Below are positions 1 through 7,226 of a DNA stretch of 9,862 bases, piece after piece. The notes under the pieces are model-generated. The model did no database searches. It worked only from the letters and a program-made list of their open reading frames with translations, and was not told where the DNA came from. The stretch is from the NCBI GenBank assembly GCA_934876235.1, contig CAKXKM010000067.1, forward strand, positions 1 to 9,862, read 5' to 3'. The position numbers and the translations under genes were made by a program. Origin of the DNA: Collinsella sp. AF02-46-1. GTDB lineage: Bacteria > Actinomycetota > Coriobacteriia > Coriobacteriales > Coriobacteriaceae. The stretch's first letter is position 1; every line of letters begins with the position of its first letter.

Positions 1-34
1 AGTTTGAATAGCGAATCGAAATTGTTATGTCCAC

Positions 35-283
35 ATGGCGATGGCGGACATGGTTTCCATAAGCGCCGCGTTCGCGCTTGTTATTGCCGCAATGCGCTGT
101 ATCGCTGAGGCGCAGATCGTACCACTCGAAAGCGTCTTTTGGTTGGCGAACCTGGCCACGGGCGTGTTCTGCGGTGCGACGATTTTCGCGGCCACGTTTG
201 CTGTCCTGTGCGCAACGTTTTTCACGGCGAAAAGACGCCGTGCCAAGCTCGAGGCAGAACTCGACTCCTCAGACGACATTTAA
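35..283 (+). CDS. Small two-helix membrane protein of unknown function
   Basis: The 82-residue product has two clear hydrophobic stretches, about residues 6-26 and 35-62. A basic patch (KRRR near residue 66) and a short acidic tail ending in DSSDDI follow. This pattern predicts a small integral membrane protein with its charged C-terminus in the cytoplasm. An in-frame TGA at 5-7 excludes a longer protein unless there is a frameshift. Possible starts are ATG at 35, 41 and 50. None has a convincing Shine-Dalgarno sequence, so a leaderless message is possible: a weak TTGAAT (4-9) and TATGTC (26-31) lie just upstream. I recognise no family. The membrane pattern and the hairpin directly after the stop support a real gene, while the exact start is uncertain. 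Confidence 0.6.
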   Translation: MAMADMVSISAAFALVIAAMRCIAEAQIVPLESVFWLANLATGVFCGATIFAATFAVLCATFFTAKRRRAKLEAELDSSDDI

Positions 284-288
284 TGCGC

Positions 289-327
289 AATGGGCTGGCT
301 CTGGGTATTCAGAACCAGCCCATTTTG
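289..327 (+). terminator. Hairpin terminator after the small membrane protein gene
   Basis: The arms 290-303 and 310-323 form a 14-bp stem with one G-U type wobble around a 6-base loop (GGTATT); one further A-T pair extends it to 289 and 324. A short run of four T follows at 323-326. It begins six bases after the TAA at 281-283. On the minus strand the hairpin is followed only by TTGCGC, so it suits the plus-strand gene better, although it could also slow transcripts leaving the long minus-strand gene. Confidence 0.65.
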
Positions 328-373
328 ATGTTCGATGAGCCGAGTCGGCGTCTCTCACAAAAGTAACTAGGAG

Positions 374-3300
374 CTAGCGAGGCTTATCCGAATTGACCTC
401 ATTGGCGGTGTCGGTTTCGAGCGTCGTGCGGCGGGCGCTGTAGGCGACGAGGCCGGCGCCTGCCGCGGCGAGTGCTGCGGCGGCTGCCGCAAGGGGGACG
501 TTGACATCGCCCGTGCCCGCAAGCGCGCCCGCTTTTCCGGAGCGCTTGTTATTGCCGTGATCCTTGCCCCTGCCAGAGCTACTGCCGCCACCGGAGTCGC
601 TTCCGTCGGAGCCACCTCCACTCGAGCCACCGTCGCCGTCTGCTGTCATCGGGGCGTCGTGAAGTCCTGTCGTATCCGCGTTGTCGCAGACGCCGACCTG
701 CACTTCCGAGCGTTCGCATGCCGCGTCGGGCACATGAAGCTCGTGCAGTACGGCACCCAGTGCCGAGTTTGCGCCGGGTTGGATTTCCTCGAGCGTCACG
801 GGGTCGAGCGCTACCAGGTCGCGCGCCTTTGCGTAGAGCGTTACGCGTTTGCCCACCTCGTCGCCCCAGCTCTCCGGGATTGCAAAGCTCATGCGGAACT
901 GTGCCGTGCAACCCGGTGCCAGCACGGCGTTGCCGTTGTCGGCTACCAGCGGGTGCGTTGCAAAACGCGCGCCCAGCGTCTCGAGCGCGTATTTCACGCG
1001 TGCCATGTCGTTGGCTGAAGCGTCTCCGGCAAGCTCTGGATCGTAGATCGAAGCCATGCGTGCGTTCACTCCGAATCCGATGGATGCGCTGGAGAACGGC
1101 TGGCTGGAGCCCTCTCGGTACAGATCGATCGTGCCGGCGGTCAGCAAGGTGTTGCCGTCGTTTCGCACCGTGACCATGAAGGATTCGCCTGCTGCTCCGG
1201 GCACCACCGCGCCCGAGGTGGCGACCGCGCCCGTCGGAGTGGCACACGCCACCAAGGGCACTTCGATGCCGTGCAGCTCTGCCTCGCTCTTCTCCGCGCT
1301 TACAATGTGCGTGGCGAGCGCGGAGAGCATGCCTCCCGACGTCAAAAATGTCGTTATCTGATCGACGGGATGGTCCAGCTCACACATCACGAACGGTTCC
1401 GTGAACAGATCGCCTGCCAAGGTGCTGGCGAAGATGCGGAAGTGCTTGCCCATCACTGCTACCGGGTTGCCTTCTTCGTCGTAGGTTTGTTCCACCTTGC
1501 CATCGGTGTTCTCTACATAGAGCACGCATCTGCCGTTGTTGCTTACGCTAAACGATGCCGGGCCACAGCCTGCGGCACCCACAGGCTGCGTTGCAAATGC
1601 CGATGCGCCTCGCGTCCAAGTAATATGCTGCAGTTGCTCGTTGACGGTTGCCAAAAAGCCCGAATGTTGTGGCCACGGCACCGCATGGGGTACCGTGGCG
1701 TCCGGCGGCATAACGCCCCAGCCCGCAATGGACTGGCCAATCACGGCGTACGATGCGCAGCCGCAACCGTCTGCGGTCTCGTACGCAACGGGCACCACCA
1801 TTTTACCGTTGGTATTCTCGGGCTCGCCCAGCTCGATACTCGACGGTGCCTGCGGAAAGCGGAGAACTTGGCGGAACGTCAGGCTGTCGCCCAAATCATC
1901 CGACCACAGGGTGAAGCACTCCAGCGCAACCTCAGCCTCGCTGCCGAGCGCCTTTTCTGCGGTGGTTCCGCGGCGGTGGAGGTAGGCACCCGACAGGCGC
2001 CCGTCGACCAGCGTCTTGCCCACCGTGATACGCGGGCACTGCAGGCAATGGTAGCCATCCTCTTGCAAGCGGCCGCGCGAGATGCTGCGCCATGACGTAT
2101 GCGACACCACGCGAACTCCGTCGTTGCTTATGCGCAGGCGCACGACGGACAGTATGCCGGATGTGCTTGCCGTATCGAAAAGGGTACTATCGCCGTCGCG
2201 TCGCTCGCCCGAGACCAGCAACACGTAGGCGTCCCGGTTTCCTCTTCCGTCCGCATATTCCACCACGTCGAAGTCGTAATCGTATATGCCGTCGCGCTCC
2301 ACGTCGCCCTCGCCAAACCCAAGGGGAAAGTCCACGGGCGCGGGAGCGGACCACGTGCCGTTTGCCTTTGTGTGCACCACCAGGCGCGAGCGGCCATTGT
2401 CGCCGTAGCGCACCGAGGCGATACGGAACAGGCATTCTACGCCGGCAATCATTGCCAGCTTCATGTGAGCTTCGCTGAGCACGCCAGTAAACAGCACGTT
2501 GTCGTTCGAGGGCTTGATACCGCCACGCTCGTCTTCCGACACGCCGGCAGAATTGGCGTTGGGGTCCGCAGCGGCGTCCTTCGCCTGCCCGATATGGGTG
2601 TACTTATACATCGGCGCGGCGTTTTCGTCATTCTCTATCAGCGCGTGGACGAAATGTTCGACCTGTCCCGTGTCGTCGCTCTCCGCGTCTGCCTCGAGCT
2701 CAATGCGCGTGACCGCCCGGTCCCAATCGCGTACGGTAGACGCGACGTTTGTCGCGGTGGCTGCAACCTCGGCGCGTGCGAGCAGCTCGGCGTTGGTGAC
2801 GATGGTGGCCGATGCGATAAATTGCGGCACGCCGCCCGCCTCGATGTTGCCAGGCGTGCCGAAGCGGGCATCCAGCGTGTAGGGCGTATCTCCACCCAAT
2901 GCGAGCTCAGAGCGTTGGAGCACATACTGGTCGCCATTGTCCACCGACATATTCCACGAATCGGCGAGCGTGGGCCACGATCCCGACCAAGCCTTGGTAG
3001 TCCACTTGAACATCACAAACTGGAGTATCACATCGACATCGACGTCCGCACCCACGCGCAGTCGCGGAAGCTGGTGACCGTCCGCCTTCTCGTATCCAAT
3101 GAACAGCGTGAGGGATGCGGCGCCGCGCACGGCGGACGAAGCGACGCCTGCTACGCCAGCGCCAAAGGTGACGGCGAGCCCGATTTGGATGGTGAATGAG
3201 CCCGAGGTGTTTGAATAGTCGAGCGAAATGTTCTTGAAAAAAGCCGCGCCGCTGCCGTGCGTGTGGGCACCCACGGCGAGCGCCAGCTTCGCCAGCACCC

Positions 3301-4741
3301 AGGGGTTGACGTTTAGGAAAAACGGCACCGGTCCCAAGGTAAACTGTTCGGTCCAGTTGAGGTCGGTTCTTACCTGGAAGAGGGCCTTAATATTGCCGTA
3401 TGCGGGATCGTTGTTGTCACCCCAGGTTTTGCCCACCCAGTCGTAGGCGAGCGATCCGTACAGCTGCGTGGCGATATCCATCGTAAACAGCAGTGTGCAG
3501 TGATGGCGAAGCAGTTTGGTGTTCCTTGGGTCGGTGCCCGAACCGGCGCTCATGCCCTTATATTGGTTCCACTTCCCCTCCATTTCGTCGAGGTAGCGGT
3601 TTGCCTGCTTGGCACCCGACTCGCGCGGCGATTTCTTCCAGTATTCCGGATCAGGGTTGCCCGAATCGTTCATATAGCTGGCTGGTTTGTATCCTCCGCC
3701 AAACAGCACGTATCCGGCAAACGAGAAATCGAAGAGGATCGGAAATGTGGGCATCCAACACGTGAACTTATTACCACCGATGCCGGGAAACGCCGCGGGG
3801 AAATCAAACGGAGTGATCTCTTGGTCCATGGTGGTGGGGACGATAGTGGTCGATCCGGATTCCGCCTTTGCCGCCGGCGCGGTGACAACGGCCATGGGGG
3901 AGGAGAGCGTGTAGGTTTTGCTCTGGTAATCGAGCACAAAGCGCAGCTTGCATCCTTCCTCCAGAAGGCCCGAAGCTGCATCGAGGAACGTGTCTTCAAG
4001 CGTGAACGTTGCCAGATTATCCGAACCCGATGCGCTGGCCTTGACTTGGCCAATCTGCGTGACGGTTTCGGGCGAGCTGCCCGCGGCAGGCGTCACTTTA
4101 TTGATATGCAATGTTGCCTGCCCGCCCTGTGGCAGATGTGCCTGAACGGTAAAGGCGTGCGTGTCGGGTTGGTCGTTTGCTGCTTCGTCCGCTGGCATTG
4201 CCATAAACGTGGCGTCGGCGTACTGGATGTCCCATTCGTCGAACGTGAGCTGGCGGAAGTACGGCTCGCCGTCGGAGAGCGGACGTGTGGGCGCGGTTAT
4301 GGCGGTGCCGCCCTGGATACGCGCGAGGGGAATCTCGACATCACGGTAGCCCGCCATGCTAATGGAGATGCCGCCGTTAAAGTCGTACGCGTCAAGGAGC
4401 GTTGCCTCGTCCACGTAGCCTTCCGAAAGCGGCGCGACCTCAAAGATGGCCGTGCCCTCGTCATCGGTCGTGGCGGTGAGCTGCTTGTCTGCGGCATAGC
4501 GCGATGCGAGCGTGACCTGGGCACCTGCGATGGGCGTATTCTTGTTGGCGACGTCGACCACGACCACACCAAACATGGTGCGCGAGAGAACGAGCACCCT
4601 GAAGGGATCTTTTTCGTCGGCATAGGCTGCGGTGGGCGCGAACGGCAATATGAAGGCGTTTGCGCTTCCCGGCACGCGCGGCAACATAATGCTCGCCAGC
4701 GAGGACGCTCCGGCAACAAGTAACGAACGGCGATCAAGCAT
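374..4741 (-). CDS. Very large exported surface protein with Tat-type signal and LAXTG sorting motif
   Basis: The product is 1455 residues and of unknown function. The start chosen is ATG at 4741: a GGGAG ribosome site lies six bases upstream and the signal peptide follows at once (the frame is open to 4837). Residues 3-9 read DRRSLLV, a twin-arginine-like motif, then a hydrophobic core to about 20 and a likely cleavage site after AYA at 39-41. Residues ~50-140 resemble a prealbumin/carboxypeptidase-regulatory-like Ig domain (AGAQVTLAS, TTDDEGTAIF). The middle is beta-rich with many aromatic and Asp/Gly turns, perhaps a beta-propeller around 750-1170. Residues ~1180-1310 resemble a CARDB-type Ig domain (VTVRNDGNTLL). 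A Ser/Gly/Asp linker (~1368-1400) precedes LAGTG at 1407-1411, an Ala-rich helix and RR. This suggests anchoring to the wall by a class E-like sortase. The domain calls are by eye. Confidence 0.85.
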   Translation of the reverse strand: MLDRRSLLVAGASSLASIMLPRVPGSANAFILPFAPTAAYADEKDPFRVLVLSRTMFGVVVVDVANKNTPIAGAQVTLASRYAADKQLTATTDDEGTAIFEVAPLSEGYVDEATLLDAYDFNGGISISMAGYRDVEIPLARIQGGTAITAPTRPLSDGEPYFRQLTFDEWDIQYADATFMAMPADEAANDQPDTHAFTVQAHLPQGGQATLHINKVTPAAGSSPETVTQIGQVKASASGSDNLATFTLEDTFLDAASGLLEEGCKLRFVLDYQSKTYTLSSPMAVVTAPAAKAESGSTTIVPTTMDQEITPFDFPAAFPGIGGNKFTCWMPTFPILFDFSFAGYVLFGGGYKPASYMNDSGNPDPEYWKKSPRESGAKQANRYLDEMEGKWNQYKGMSAGSGTDPRNTKLLRHHCTLLFTMDIATQLYGSLAYDWVGKTWGDNNDPAYGNIKALFQVRTDLNWTEQFTLGPVPFFLNVNPWVLAKLALAVGAHTHGSGAAFFKNISLDYSNTSGSFTIQIGLAVTFGAGVAGVASSAVRGAASLTLFIGYEKADGHQLPRLRVGADVDVDVILQFVMFKWTTKAWSGSWPTLADSWNMSVDNGDQYVLQRSELALGGDTPYTLDARFGTPGNIEAGGVPQFIASATIVTNAELLARAEVAATATNVASTVRDWDRAVTRIELEADAESDDTGQVEHFVHALIENDENAAPMYKYTHIGQAKDAAADPNANSAGVSEDERGGIKPSNDNVLFTGVLSEAHMKLAMIAGVECLFRIASVRYGDNGRSRLVVHTKANGTWSAPAPVDFPLGFGEGDVERDGIYDYDFDVVEYADGRGNRDAYVLLVSGERRDGDSTLFDTASTSGILSVVRLRISNDGVRVVSHTSWRSISRGRLQEDGYHCLQCPRITVGKTLVDGRLSGAYLHRRGTTAEKALGSEAEVALECFTLWSDDLGDSLTFRQVLRFPQAPSSIELGEPENTNGKMVVPVAYETADGCGCASYAVIGQSIAGWGVMPPDATVPHAVPWPQHSGFLATVNEQLQHITWTRGASAFATQPVGAAGCGPASFSVSNNGRCVLYVENTDGKVEQTYDEEGNPVAVMGKHFRIFASTLAGDLFTEPFVMCELDHPVDQITTFLTSGGMLSALATHIVSAEKSEAELHGIEVPLVACATPTGAVATSGAVVPGAAGESFMVTVRNDGNTLLTAGTIDLYREGSSQPFSSASIGFGVNARMASIYDPELAGDASANDMARVKYALETLGARFATHPLVADNGNAVLAPGCTAQFRMSFAIPESWGDEVGKRVTLYAKARDLVALDPVTLEEIQPGANSALGAVLHELHVPDAACERSEVQVGVCDNADTTGLHDAPMTADGDGGSSGGGSDGSDSGGGSSSGRGKDHGNNKRSGKAGALAGTGDVNVPLAAAAAALAAAGAGLVAYSARRTTLETDTANEVNSDKPR
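377..523 (-). other. Region encoding the LAGTG cell-wall sorting signal
   Basis: This encodes the last 49 residues of the large surface protein. The motif LAGTGD (509-523 encodes LAGTG) is followed by an Ala/Leu/Val-rich helix of about 20 residues, then YSARR and a 17-residue hydrophilic tail. The order of motif, hydrophobic helix and positive charge is the classic sortase substrate layout. Ala in place of Pro at position two matches the LAXTG motif known for class E sortases of actinobacteria. The tail after the arginines is longer than usual. No sortase gene lies in the window. Confidence 0.7.
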
Positions 4742-4777
4742 CTTTGGCTCCCATCCCGCAAACATCGGAGGAAATAA

Positions 4778-4841
4778 TCCAATTTTGCGAGAAGGTGCCC
4801 CGTGGCGGTAGTGCCGTTCGATGGCCAAAATGTCCAATTTG
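4778..4841. repeat. Direct repeat TCCAATTTTG / TCCAATTTG upstream of the surface protein gene
   Basis: Two near-identical AT-rich blocks, at 4778-4787 and 4833-4841, lie 55 bp apart in the 156-bp gap between the luxR-type gene and the surface protein gene. On the minus strand they read CAAAATTGGA and CAAATTGGA, in the same direction as both genes. The spacing is close to five helical turns, so regulator binding is possible. I found no convincing -10/-35 pair and no T-tailed terminator in the gap. It remains unclear whether the surface gene has its own promoter or is cotranscribed with the regulator. Confidence 0.3.
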
Positions 4842-4897
4842 AGCGCGCGAAAGCGCCAGGCCCCGGAGCGCGTTCGATGCGCTTGGCAGCCCGGTCG

Positions 4898-5902
4898 CTA
4901 ACGCAACATATGCGCGACCAGTTCGGCGCGTGTGCCGATGCCAAGCTTTGCGTATACGCCGGATAGTCGGTTTTTGACGGTGCCCGGCGACACACCCATA
5001 TGACGAGCGATTTCGGCATTGGTCCACCCGCGGCAGGCGAGCATGGCCATGGTGAACTCCGTGGTCGTTAGATCGTCGGCCACATCCTCGCCCGAATCGG
5101 GGTTGTGGATGCGCCGCCAGCCGTAGCTGAAGCGGTACGTGATCTCGATGATGCGCGCGAAGTCGTCAGGGTATTGCGTTTTTAGGCATGCCTCGATAAG
5201 CCCCTGCAAAAGGCCGTGGTGCTCGCCGATGAGCTCGATAAGGCCGTCGGGGCGCGCAATGTCCCAAGCGGCTCCGAAGTGCGTTTTTGCGGCGTCGATG
5301 TCCTTGAGGCTCATGCATGCCATGGAAGCTGCCAGGTGCAGGAACAGTTCCGAGATCGGATAACTTCCCTGTTTCATGATCAGGGCGTTTTCCGCCATGC
5401 CCAGACTGCGGCCATATTCGCCGCGCAGGTACAGGGCATGCGCCATCACGTAGCTGGCGAACAGGCGCAGGCCTTCGGGCAGATGCGCCGCAAGCGGATA
5501 AAACTCTTCGGCGGAATACGGGGAAGGTAAGTGCAGCAGGACGCTCGCGGCCGAGGCGAACAGGATATGCGTGGCGTGGACGGCGGGCGATTCCTCGTCA
5601 GTTGGCGTATCGAGGATGCCCGCAAGGCAACGGCGGGCATCGGCGATACGGTTGAGCGACAGACTGGCATATCCGCAGATAAAGCATGCGGAATAGCGCA
5701 GTGCGGGGTCGGTGGCGTCAAGATGGGGGCGTGCTGTCTCGGCGGCGAGGGTGGCCTGTCCGCGAAAGTACAGCGCTTCTGCCGTGGCAATGGCGCGCGA
5801 ATCGGGGTCGGAAATGCCTGCAACCGCAGCGTCAATCTGCCCCGGCACAAAGGCGGTACACATCAACGGCATGGGAACGCATGGGTAGCCATCGCAGTCC
5901 AT
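4898..5902 (-). CDS. LuxR-family transcriptional regulator with helical-repeat front end
   Basis: The 334-residue protein ends in a LuxR-type helix-turn-helix at about residues 278-332. It contains the TNAEIARHMGVSPGTVKNRL core and the KLGIGTRAEL third-helix segment typical of DNA-binding LuxR/GerE domains. The preceding ~240 residues are alpha-helical, with TPR-like elements (ALYFRGQATLAAE, ALYLRGEYGRSLGMAENAL). No receiver domain, autoinducer domain or ATP-binding P-loop is visible, so the input signal is unknown; it resembles the C-terminal half of MalT-like regulators. ATG at 5902 is preferred because GGGAG lies seven bases upstream. The frame stays open to 6685, but that part is antisense to guaA and reads as noise. 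The surface protein gene lies 156 bp downstream on the same strand and is a natural candidate target. Confidence 0.88.
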   Translation of the reverse strand: MDCDGYPCVPMPLMCTAFVPGQIDAAVAGISDPDSRAIATAEALYFRGQATLAAETARPHLDATDPALRYSACFICGYASLSLNRIADARRCLAGILDTPTDEESPAVHATHILFASAASVLLHLPSPYSAEEFYPLAAHLPEGLRLFASYVMAHALYLRGEYGRSLGMAENALIMKQGSYPISELFLHLAASMACMSLKDIDAAKTHFGAAWDIARPDGLIELIGEHHGLLQGLIEACLKTQYPDDFARIIEITYRFSYGWRRIHNPDSGEDVADDLTTTEFTMAMLACRGWTNAEIARHMGVSPGTVKNRLSGVYAKLGIGTRAELVAHMLR

Positions 5903-5938
5903 CTTCCATCTCCCATCAGGTGGCAACATTAGCAGCAA

Positions 5939-6049
5939 TTGTACTCCTGTTGCTCGGGACTGGAATTTGTGGGTATCGCCTACGATTATGCCGAACGTAT
6001 AAAGGAAGAGTCTATTGGCGATGCTCCCAAGGTGGCTGTCGAAGCCTAG
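5939..6049 (+). other. Possible small protein or orphan C-terminal gene remnant
   Basis: The frame is open from 5933 to a TAG at 6047. It could start at TTG 5939 (36 residues) or GTG 5969 (26 residues). The end reads like a genuine protein: FVGIAYDYAERIKEES, then IGDAPKVAVEA. It has an acidic amphipathic helix and codons such as AAG, GTG and GCC used by the neighbours. There is no Shine-Dalgarno sequence before either start. The upstream side is cut by a stop (TAG 5930-5932), so this may be the leftover tail of a lost gene rather than a working one. I recognise no family. A chance open frame cannot be excluded over so short a length. Confidence 0.25.
5985..6014 (-). promoter_or_regulatory. 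Candidate promoter of the luxR-type gene
   Basis: On the minus strand, TAGACT (6009-6014) and CATAAT (5985-5990) are separated by 18 bp. The -10 matches 5 of 6 consensus bases and the -35 matches 4 of 6. This would give a leader of about 75 bases before the ATG at 5902. It is a by-eye match only, and it lies inside the plus-strand stretch at 5939-6049 that also looks coding. Confidence 0.35.
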
Positions 6050-6127
6050 CTGACCTTGGAATATAGAAAAACTGCCACCCCTGCAAAAAGCTCTGACGCA
6101 GCGATGGGAAACGGACCTTGCTCTGCA

Positions 6128-6133
6128 TATAAT
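6128..6133 (+). promoter_or_regulatory. -10 element of the guaA promoter
   Basis: A perfect TATAAT stands 66 bases before the guaA ATG, in the only AT-rich stretch of the leader. A TG lies two bases upstream, one base off the extended -10 position. No good -35 hexamer is found at 16-18 bp spacing (TGGGAA at 17 bp). The start of transcription would fall near 6140, leaving a leader of about 60 bases that contains the dyad at 6149-6171. Confidence 0.55.
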
Positions 6134-6148
6134 GAGGTCATATGACGG

Positions 6149-6171
6149 TGCGTTTGCATACATGCAACGCA
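6149..6171. repeat. Imperfect dyad in the guaA leader
   Basis: TGCGTTTGCAT (6149-6159) and ATGCAACGCA (6162-6171) are inverted repeats, identical except for one extra T in the left arm, with only AC between them. The two-base centre is too tight for an ideal RNA hairpin, so a protein operator is at least as likely as an RNA structure. It sits just downstream of the expected transcription start of guaA. That position would suit repression. Confidence 0.4.
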
Positions 6172-6199
6172 CTCCCATCGAACCGAAAAGGAGCTCTGC

Positions 6200-7180
6200 A
6201 TGGATCCCAACAAGCGTCCCGACGACATGGTGCGAATCACCACTCCCGAACTTGCCCAGGCGTTCATCGAAGAGCAGATCGCTGCAATCCGCGAGCAGAT
6301 CGGCGACAAGAAAGTCCTGCTGGCCCTTTCCGGCGGCGTTGACAGCTCCGTTGTCGCGGCACTGCTGATCAAGGCCATCGGCAAGCAGCTTATCTGCGTG
6401 CATGTGAATCACGGCCTGATGCGCAAGGGCGAGAGCGAGCAGGTCGTCGACGTCTTCAAGAACCAGATGGATGCGAACCTGGTCTATGTCGACGCTACTG
6501 ATCGCTTCCTGGATAAGCTCGTGGACGTCGAGGAGCCCGAGGCAAAGCGCAAGATTATCGGCGCCGAGTTCATTCGCGTGTTCGAGGAGGAGGCCCGCAA
6601 GGTTGGCGACGAGGTCAGTTTCCTCGCCCAGGGCACCATCTATCCCGACATTCTTGAGTCCCAAGACGGCGTGAAGGCTCACCACAACGTGGGCGGTCTG
6701 CCCGAGGACCTACAGTTTGAGCTCTGCGAGCCCGTCAAACTGCTGTACAAGGACGAGGTCCGCGTGGTCGGTCGCGAGCTCGGCCTGCCCGAGAACATGG
6801 TCGAGCGCCAGCCGTTCCCCGGTCCCGGCCTGGGCGTCCGCTGCCTTGGTGCCATCACCCGCGACCGTCTTGAGGCGCTGCGCGAAGCCGACGCGATCGT
6901 GCGCGAGGAGATCGACAATGCGGGTCTGACCATCTGGCAGTATTTTGCCGTCGTGCCCGACTTCCGCGCCACCGGCGTGCGCGAGGGCAAGCGCGCCTAC
7001 GATTGGCCCTGCATCATTCGCTGCATCAACACCGTCGATGTTATGACCGCCGAGGTGCCTGAGCTCGACTGGGCGTTGCTCAAGCGCATCACCGCTCGCG
7101 TCACCGCCGAGGTTCCCCGTATCTGCCGCGTGTGCTACGACCTCACGCCGAAGCCGGTTGGCACGGTGGAGTGGGAGTAA
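6200..7180 (+). CDS. guaA: GMP synthase, ATP-pyrophosphatase subunit without glutaminase domain
   Basis: It converts XMP to GMP: ATP adenylates XMP and ammonia replaces the AMP. The 326 residues cover the PP-loop ATP pyrophosphatase (SGGVDSS at 44-50, QGTIYPD 144-150, HHNVGGLP 161-168, RQPFPGPGLGVR 203-214) and the C-terminal dimerisation domain ending KPVGTVEWE. Bacterial GuaA is usually about 510-525 residues, with an N-terminal class I glutamine amidotransferase; that part is missing here. AAAGGAG at 6187-6193, six bases before ATG 6200, shows the start is genuine, so this is not a broken gene. Separate subunits are the normal arrangement in archaea (GuaAa/GuaAb). The C-terminal segment reads EGKRAYDW where bacterial enzymes usually have DGRTYDY. 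Ammonia must come from a glutaminase encoded elsewhere or from free ammonia. It appears monocistronic, with its own -10 and terminator. Confidence 0.95.
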   Translation: MDPNKRPDDMVRITTPELAQAFIEEQIAAIREQIGDKKVLLALSGGVDSSVVAALLIKAIGKQLICVHVNHGLMRKGESEQVVDVFKNQMDANLVYVDATDRFLDKLVDVEEPEAKRKIIGAEFIRVFEEEARKVGDEVSFLAQGTIYPDILESQDGVKAHHNVGGLPEDLQFELCEPVKLLYKDEVRVVGRELGLPENMVERQPFPGPGLGVRCLGAITRDRLEALREADAIVREEIDNAGLTIWQYFAVVPDFRATGVREGKRAYDWPCIIRCINTVDVMTAEVPELDWALLKRITARVTAEVPRICRVCYDLTPKPVGTVEWE

Positions 7181-7192
7181 GCTAACTCACCT

Positions 7193-7226
7193 AGCCCCCG
7201 TTTCCGCTTGGAAGCGGGGGCTTTTT
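7193..7226 (+). terminator. guaA: Rho-independent terminator of guaA
   Basis: The arms 7193-7205 and 7210-7222 pair over 13 bp (AGCCCCCGTTTCC with GGAAGCGGGGGCT, one U-G wobble) around a GCTT loop. Five T follow at 7222-7226. It begins 12 bases after the guaA stop. On the minus strand no T-run follows, so it is directional, although the hairpin also separates guaA from the converging histidine kinase gene. Confidence 0.92.

Noticed and set aside
1271..4723. Long plus-strand open frames opposite the surface protein gene (up to about 400 codons)
   Set aside because: They are antisense shadows of a GC-rich gene, rich in Arg/His/Cys/Gly with no domain; the minus-strand product has a signal peptide, Ig-like folds and a sorting motif.
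4742..4837. Longer N-terminus of the surface protein starting at 4837 or 4765
   Set aside because: Neither ATG has a ribosome site, and the extra residues would place the signal peptide internally; ATG 4741 has GGGAG and begins the signal.
4840..4897. GC-rich small hairpins between the luxR stop and the surface gene
   Set aside because: Stems of four to five bp without a T-tail; expected by chance in GC-rich sequence.
6134..6199. Guanine-type riboswitch in the guaA leader
   Set aside because: The leader is only about 60 bases and lacks the three-helix purine aptamer layout and its conserved loop sequences.
5903..6685. Minus-strand extension of the luxR-type frame up to 6685
   Set aside because: It is antisense to guaA and crosses its promoter; the translation has no recognisable domain, and a good ribosome site marks ATG 5902.
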